Shown piece after piece: positions 35,528 through 39,151 of a DNA stretch of 39,151 nt; positions within the stretch are counted from its first letter, which is position 1; each line of letters starts with the position of its first letter. The notes beneath the pieces are model-generated. The model searched no databases. It was not told where the DNA came from and worked only from the letters and a program-made list of their open reading frames with translations. Source of the stretch: Candidatus Eisenbacteria bacterium (GTDB lineage Bacteria > Eisenbacteria > RBG-16-71-46 > SZUA-252); NCBI GenBank assembly GCA_005893305.1, contig VBOZ01000013.1, positions 54,008 through 93,158 on the forward strand. Direction: 5' to 3'. The position numbers and the translations under genes were made by a program.

Positions 35528-35920
35528 TCAGGGGCGCTCGCGCGTCCAGGCCTCGGAGACGGCCTTCCCTTTCGCCGGGTCGTCGACGACCAAAATGAGC
35601 TGGTGGTCGTGATCGCTATACTGGACTTCGATGTTGACGCCTGCGTCCGCCATGCGGCGCGAGACCTTGCCTAGCTGTCCCGGCTGGCCTTGATGTAGCC
35701 GCTGCACCAGCACGTCGCGCTCCGCGACCACACGGATGCCCGCAGCTTCGAGTGCCTTGCGAGCCGCCGCCCCGTCCGTGAACAGGAAGTGAGCGACCCC
35801 GACGCCGTTCACGACGAAGACGCCCCCGCCCGCGACGCTCACGCCCGCGCGACCCAGCACCTCGCCCATCTCGGCCAGAGCGCCGGGGCGGTTCTCCAGC
35901 TCGATGGTCAGGTCCTTCAC
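35528..35920 (-). CDS. Tandem ACT-domain protein
   Basis: 130 residues from the GTG at 35920, with GGAGGG six bases upstream. Two ACT domains: the first (1-65) VKDLTIELENRPGALAEMGE with GVSVAGGGVFVVNGVGVAHF, the second (about 70-130) VLVQRLHQGQPGQLGKVSRR with GVNIEVQYSDHDHQLILVVD. ACT pairs bind amino acids and act as stand-alone regulatory proteins. No enzyme is attached. It is the third gene of a possible unit led by an XRE regulator and a small membrane protein. Confidence 0.85.
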   Translation of the reverse strand: MKDLTIELENRPGALAEMGEVLGRAGVSVAGGGVFVVNGVGVAHFLFTDGAAARKALEAAGIRVVAERDVLVQRLHQGQPGQLGKVSRRMADAGVNIEVQYSDHDHQLILVVDDPAKGKAVSEAWTRERP

Positions 35921-35942
35921 GAGCAGCCCTCCAGGCGGGTCA

Positions 35943-36110
35943 TCAGAGCCGGGAGATCTTGTAGCCGGCCCAAATCCCGAGCACGCCGCCGACGCCGCCG
36001 AGTAGGACGGAGGAGAACGAGAGCCAACCGGCGCCCCACAACGAGGGGAGCCAGCTTCCAAGGGTCGATCCGACAACCATGCAGATCATGATCAGCGGTT
36101 TCGATCTCAC
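35943..36110 (-). CDS. Small two-helix membrane protein
   Basis: 55 residues from a GTG at 36110, with AGGA seven bases upstream. Sequence begins VRSKPLIMICMVVGSTLGSW and continues with a second hydrophobic stretch SSVLLGGVGGVLGIWAGYKI. Two membrane helices with glycine-zipper-like spacing (GGVGGVLG) are predicted. No family recognised. It lies 12 bases downstream of the XRE regulator and 22 upstream of the ACT protein on the same strand, so it is probably a third member of that unit. Confidence 0.7.
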   Translation of the reverse strand: MRSKPLIMICMVVGSTLGSWLPSLWGAGWLSFSSVLLGGVGGVLGIWAGYKISRL

Positions 36111-36122
36111 GGTCGATCCTGC

Positions 36123-37007
36123 TCAGCCCCCTCGGTTCTCTCCATCGGTGCCAAGCCTGCGGAAGTGAAGCGGGTCCCGGAGATTCTGCAATTCCCGGTA
36201 ATAGTAGAGCGGGGTCGGACGCTTCCCCCTGAATCTCAGCGCTTTCAAGAACTGGACCTCTTCCTCGGAAGCGCCGCCGCTAAGGGTCGCGTCCTCGAGG
36301 AACTCCTTGAGCCCCTGCTCCTCCTCGGAACGATGGCCGGGCTCTCGCTCGACAAATTCGACCCGGTGAGGGTCCCCCGACGCGAGCCGCCGGTTCAGGA
36401 CCACTTCCATGGCGAAGCTGGCGAGCTCGATGTCCCAGGATTCAATCAAGGGCTCCAGGAAGGCAACGCAATTCTCGGCGGAGACGTTGAAAACGTCAGT
36501 GTCCAGGAATTCCAGGACGACAACGCGCATCTGCTCGTAGGAGCGATCGCTGAGCCGGGCCACCCGCTGGAGCCAGGCCTCGTTCCCCAATTCCTCCCTG
36601 GCGACCCGTTTCACCACGTCCAGCAGTTTCTGCGTGACGAGGCGCTCGAACTCGCCGAAAGGCTCCTTCTCGAAGATGCCGCGTAGTTGCTTTTCCTTGC
36701 TTGGGGGGCACTTCCGAAGAATGAGCTCGCGGACCAGGCGCAGCAAGGGCACCGGGGGATCTGCCAGGTGTCGCTTCAGCTCGTCCCTGCGCTGGATCTC
36801 GGCCAGCTTCGAGAGCTTCCCGCTCGTGATCTTCAGAAAGATCTCGATCTTCTCGTAGATATCGGTTCGATCCGGAGCGGGTGGGGATTTCTTCCGGGTC
36901 AGGAGCTGCGAGATGTAGGACTCCGTTACCTCGGCGGCGGCCGCCAGCTCCTTCTGCTCCAGCCCGAGCTCCACAAGCCGCTCGCCGATCACCGAGGATA
37001 CGTCCAT
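36123..37007 (-). CDS. XRE-type helix-turn-helix regulator
   Basis: 294 residues; AGGGGGG lies a few bases before the ATG. The N-terminal HTH_3/XRE domain (about 5-50: IGERLVELGLEQKELAAAAE and VTESYISQLLTRKKSPP) binds DNA. The rest is acidic and mainly alpha-helical (LVRELILRKCPPSKEKQL, ELGNEAWLQRVARLSDRSY) and matches no domain I know; it may sense a ligand or partner. Regulation is probably autogenous, since three dyads lie just upstream of its start. Confidence 0.85.
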   Translation of the reverse strand: MDVSSVIGERLVELGLEQKELAAAAEVTESYISQLLTRKKSPPAPDRTDIYEKIEIFLKITSGKLSKLAEIQRRDELKRHLADPPVPLLRLVRELILRKCPPSKEKQLRGIFEKEPFGEFERLVTQKLLDVVKRVAREELGNEAWLQRVARLSDRSYEQMRVVVLEFLDTDVFNVSAENCVAFLEPLIESWDIELASFAMEVVLNRRLASGDPHRVEFVEREPGHRSEEEQGLKEFLEDATLSGGASEEEVQFLKALRFRGKRPTPLYYYRELQNLRDPLHFRRLGTDGENRGG

Positions 37008-37020
37008 GAAGCCCCCCCTG

Positions 37021-37078
37021 ATTAACTGTTAATGATTAATTATTTGATATGATCCCATCAATGACTTGACTAGTCAAG
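37021..37078 (-). promoter_or_regulatory. AT-rich promoter/operator of the XRE operon
   Basis: An AT-rich patch in a GC-rich window. It holds a dyad ATTAAC-T-GTTAAT (37021-37033), an inverted repeat TTGAT...ATCAA (37044-37061) and a perfect 14-base palindrome CTTGACTAGTCAAG (37065-37078). On the minus strand TTGACT or TTGATG with a TAATCA -10 (17 bases) can serve as promoter. The dyad nearest the start is a likely operator. Confidence 0.55.
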
Positions 37079-37214
37079 GTAAATCGAAGATGGACTCGAT
37101 GGACAAAGGGAGTCTTCAGACGGGCTAAATCAGCTTGGATTTACTGGACGTACGAGGTTTCCAACTCCACGTTCCACAGGATCGCGGCACCGGTAGCGGT
37201 CTAAGGAGCCGCGG

Positions 37215-37589
37215 TCACACTGGAACCCGAAGCCACTCGAGCGCGGATTTCGAATCGCGGAAGACCGCCGCCTCCACGCCGACCCCCTCGCAATAGACGA
37301 TTCCCATGCTGCACAGTCCAAAATGAACATCTCTGGCCGCCACAACGGCGCATCGCGCACCGATTCGCTCCCGATAGGGCCCCAACTGCTCCGCCACGAG
37401 ACGGATTTCATGGGGGGCCCGCGTCTCCAGCGATTCCGACTTGGTCACGTCCACCAAGAGAGCTACTTGCTCGGGGCACTTCGGATCGGCGAGCCCCGCG
37501 ACGAATTGGGCGATGATGTCCCCAGGTTCGTACCGACCCTCGAGAACCAATTTGAGGAGAGATCCCTCCAGCGCATATCTGACAGCCAT
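37215..37589 (-). CDS. STAS/SpoIIAA-like protein
   Basis: 124 residues from the ATG at 37589 (GGGGG nine bases upstream; ATG at 37616 is an alternative). Beta-alpha pattern with YALEGSLLKLVLEGRYEPGD, EQVALLVDVTKSESLE, ARCAVVAARDVHFGLCSMGI and VEAAVFRDSKSALEWLRV, which resembles the small SpoIIAA/STAS-like fold that carries a lipid- or phosphoserine-like interface. No conserved phosphoacceptor Ser could be identified with certainty. It is convergent in function with nothing obvious; it starts 52 bases after the methyltransferase stop. Confidence 0.6.
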   Translation of the reverse strand: MAVRYALEGSLLKLVLEGRYEPGDIIAQFVAGLADPKCPEQVALLVDVTKSESLETRAPHEIRLVAEQLGPYRERIGARCAVVAARDVHFGLCSMGIVYCEGVGVEAAVFRDSKSALEWLRVPV

Positions 37590-37641
37590 TTCCAGTGACC
37601 CCCGATCGAGGTCCATGTAGCGACCAAGCCTCGTAATTGTA

Positions 37642-38457
37642 TTACAGGCGGCACCAGGCGCCGATCTCATACCGGCCCACGATCACGCTGTCGTTGGCCA
37701 CGGCTTCGTGAATCATCCGCGCGGCCAGGGTTTCCAGCCCGGCCTCGGCGGCCGTCGCGACGCGCGCCCGCTCCATCGCGGGCAGCATGGTCTCGACGAG
37801 GTCGGCGATCAGTGTCAGGCCCTCGGCGCCCTTCGCGCCGCCGCCGATGAATGCTTCCAGTCCCATCGTTGGTGCAGCGAGCCCGGCTGCGACGAACGTA
37901 GCGTGCAGTTTCTTCCCCATCCGCGTTTCGTTTCCGAGCACCCGGAGCGTCTCAACTATCCATCCGCAGCACCGGTCGTAGGTCGGCGCCGGCGGAAACG
38001 ACCGGGCCCCATCCCAGTCCGGCTCGTGGAAGACGATTGCGCCCCCGGGCCGCACGTGAGCCGCGAGTTTGCGCAGCATCGCGCTCGAATCATCTTGAAA
38101 CATGAGCACGTAACGGCCGATCACAGCGTCGAACGGCCGGTCGAACTTCATCTCGGCGGGATCTCCTTCGAGAAACGTTACGTGGCGCGCCGACCGCGAT
38201 TCCGCACGCGCTCTCGCTGCCACGAGCGCCTCCGGGGCCCGGTCTACTCCGACGACCTCGCCGCGGTCGCCGACCATCTCGGCCGCCAGGAGCGCGACGT
38301 GCCCCGCGCCGCTCCCGACGTCGAGCACGCGCATGCCGGGGACAATTCCGGCAGCCTGAAAGAAATGGCGTGTCATCGGATCGACCATTCGCGCCTGAGT
38401 GCCCAGGCGCTCGAGCTCGCGCTCGGAATGCCCGAGCACATAGCTGGGCGTCGTCAC
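37642..38457 (-). CDS. Class I SAM-dependent methyltransferase
   Basis: 271 residues from the GTG at 38457, which overlaps the stop of the preceding DinB gene (GTGA). SAM-binding motif I VLDVGSGAGHVALLAAEMVG (44-62), acidic residue D72 in VVGVDRAPEALVAARARAE, then FDAVIGRYVLMFQ and LAAHVRPGGAIVFHEPDWDG. The C-terminal part is helical (MGLEAFIGGGAKGAEG). Substrate unknown; a small molecule is likely. Coupled to the DinB protein by overlap. Confidence 0.85.
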   Translation of the reverse strand: MTTPSYVLGHSERELERLGTQARMVDPMTRHFFQAAGIVPGMRVLDVGSGAGHVALLAAEMVGDRGEVVGVDRAPEALVAARARAESRSARHVTFLEGDPAEMKFDRPFDAVIGRYVLMFQDDSSAMLRKLAAHVRPGGAIVFHEPDWDGARSFPPAPTYDRCCGWIVETLRVLGNETRMGKKLHATFVAAGLAAPTMGLEAFIGGGAKGAEGLTLIADLVETMLPAMERARVATAAEAGLETLAARMIHEAVANDSVIVGRYEIGAWCRL

Positions 38458-38944
38458 TTCGCCTTCGCCTTCGCGACCCAGCCCGGGGCGGAATCGATCT
38501 GCTGGCGCAGGATCAGGTTGAGCTGGGCGGCGTGGTGCTGAACGTGGCGCATGTTGTAGAGCAGCAGCTCCGCGTAGCTGCCCATCCGAATCGGTGGCGC
38601 TCATTGCTCCTCGCATCCGTGAGCGCGTCGATCGCAGCCCGGCATTTCTTCCTGGCGTGCTCGAGATACGCCTGGAGCTCCTTCTTCGTATACGGTCGCT
38701 CGGGAAGCAGGCCCGCAGGATCCAGCTCTTCGAGCGTGAACGGCGCGGGAGGAGTGAATCCCTCGACCGGACCGGAGAGGTAGAGATCGAGCCAGAAGAG
38801 CGTGTGATAGACCAGGTACCAGTACTCTGGCCTCTTCGATCGGTCGCTCCAGAGATCGTCGGGGCAGGCGCTGATGGCATTGTCGAGCATGTCGATCGCG
38901 GCTCCGAACTGCTGCCAGACGATCTTCTTCCAGGCTGAGTTCAT
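38454..38944 (-). pseudogene. DinB-superfamily protein, frameshifted
   Basis: Starts MNSAWKKIVWQQFGAAIDML and continues with YWYLVYHTLFWLDLYL (H in the first metal site) and KCRAAIDALTDARSNERHRF. In this frame it then ends in unrelated sequence, stopping at 38513. The family C-terminus SYAELLLYNMRHVQHHAAQL and LILRQQIDSAPGW, with the HVQHH metal-site histidines, is in the next frame and ends at 38454. One extra G in the run at 38580-38583 joins the two parts into about 163 residues. The restored stop overlaps the downstream methyltransferase start by four bases, which supports the correction. Confidence 0.8.
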
Positions 38945-38976
38945 TTCCCGGGCGGGACCTCTCCCTTCACGCGGTT

Positions 38977-39151
38977 CTACGCGGTCGACGGCGCAGTCCT
39001 TTTCTTCGCCACGATTCCAATTGTGAAATTGAGCGCCGGCGGCAGCTTGGAGATCGGCTGTCCCGTCACCTCGACCACGTCGAAATACTCGCCCACCACC
39101 TTGGCGAGCCGCGCGTAATCGAAGCCCTTGTGATGGCCCCGTTGGACCCGG
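38977..39151 (-). CDS. C-terminal fragment of a gene cut by the right edge
   Basis: 58 residues ending at a TAG at 38977-38979, beginning off the window with RVQRGHHKGFDYARLAKVVG. It continues YFDVVEVTGQPISKLPP and ends ALNFTIGIVAKKRTAPSTA. The pattern LA..VG.YF.VV.V.G.P is common at the end of class I methyltransferases, but the fragment is too short to be sure. Same strand as the DinB gene, 32 bases upstream. Confidence 0.5.
   Translation of the reverse strand, partial: RVQRGHHKGFDYARLAKVVGEYFDVVEVTGQPISKLPPALNFTIGIVAKKRTAPSTA

Overview
This is a GC-rich bacterial chromosome window with short intergenic gaps and many start/stop overlaps of four bases (ATGA or GTGA). The cell envelope looks diderm: there is an OmpA-family protein with calcium-binding-type repeats, a giant protein with an OmpA-like domain and a predicted beta-barrel-like tail, and secreted Ig-like proteins ending in FlgD-like (type IX-sorting-like) domains. 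Together with the SD-led genes and long Ig/Calx-beta-like repeats this points to an uncultured lineage of the FCB group or its neighbours, for example Candidatus Eisenbacteria; that placement is inference. No mobile element, CRISPR array or rRNA was seen.

Left third (1-12690, all minus strand): a response-regulator/kinase protein, then a REC-GAF-kinase-REC hybrid sensor, whose stop overlaps the start of a giant surface protein of more than 3100 residues that runs off the left edge. The giant protein carries 13 tandem repeats of exactly 339 bp, then DUF11-like, SdrD-B-like, OmpA-like, Ig-like and barrel-like parts.

Middle (12891-19744): a patchwork of small single genes: tag (3-methyladenine glycosylase), two DinB-like proteins, a RibD/DHFR-like reductase, a nitrilase-family amidohydrolase, a GyrI-like protein, a DUF488 protein, a secreted protein of unknown function, an SDR dehydrogenase and a methyltransferase. 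Two of these genes have single-base frameshifts; a third of the same kind lies at the right end. All three are deletions in G or C runs.

Housekeeping core (19989-28621): tRNA-Lys, a phosphodiesterase-type hydrolase, ssb, a tRNA-Pro/Arg/His cluster followed by an OmpA protein, and a tight minus-strand operon smpB - amidase - gerM-like - murI - rph - rdgB, with tRNA-Leu divergent from smpB. The murI-gerM-rph-rdgB order recalls the racE-gerM-rph-ysnA order of Bacillus subtilis.

Right third (28947-39151): two large secreted Ig-like proteins with FlgD-like C-termini, each preceded by the same 17-base box fused to a sigma-54-type -24/-12 element; then a minus-strand set of an ACT-domain protein, a 55-residue membrane protein and an XRE-type regulator behind an AT-rich, dyad-filled promoter; then a STAS/SpoIIAA-like protein, a methyltransferase, a frameshifted DinB protein and the tail of one more gene. 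The shared sigma-54-like leader of the two surface proteins, and the kinase-coupled giant surface protein, are the most interesting signals.
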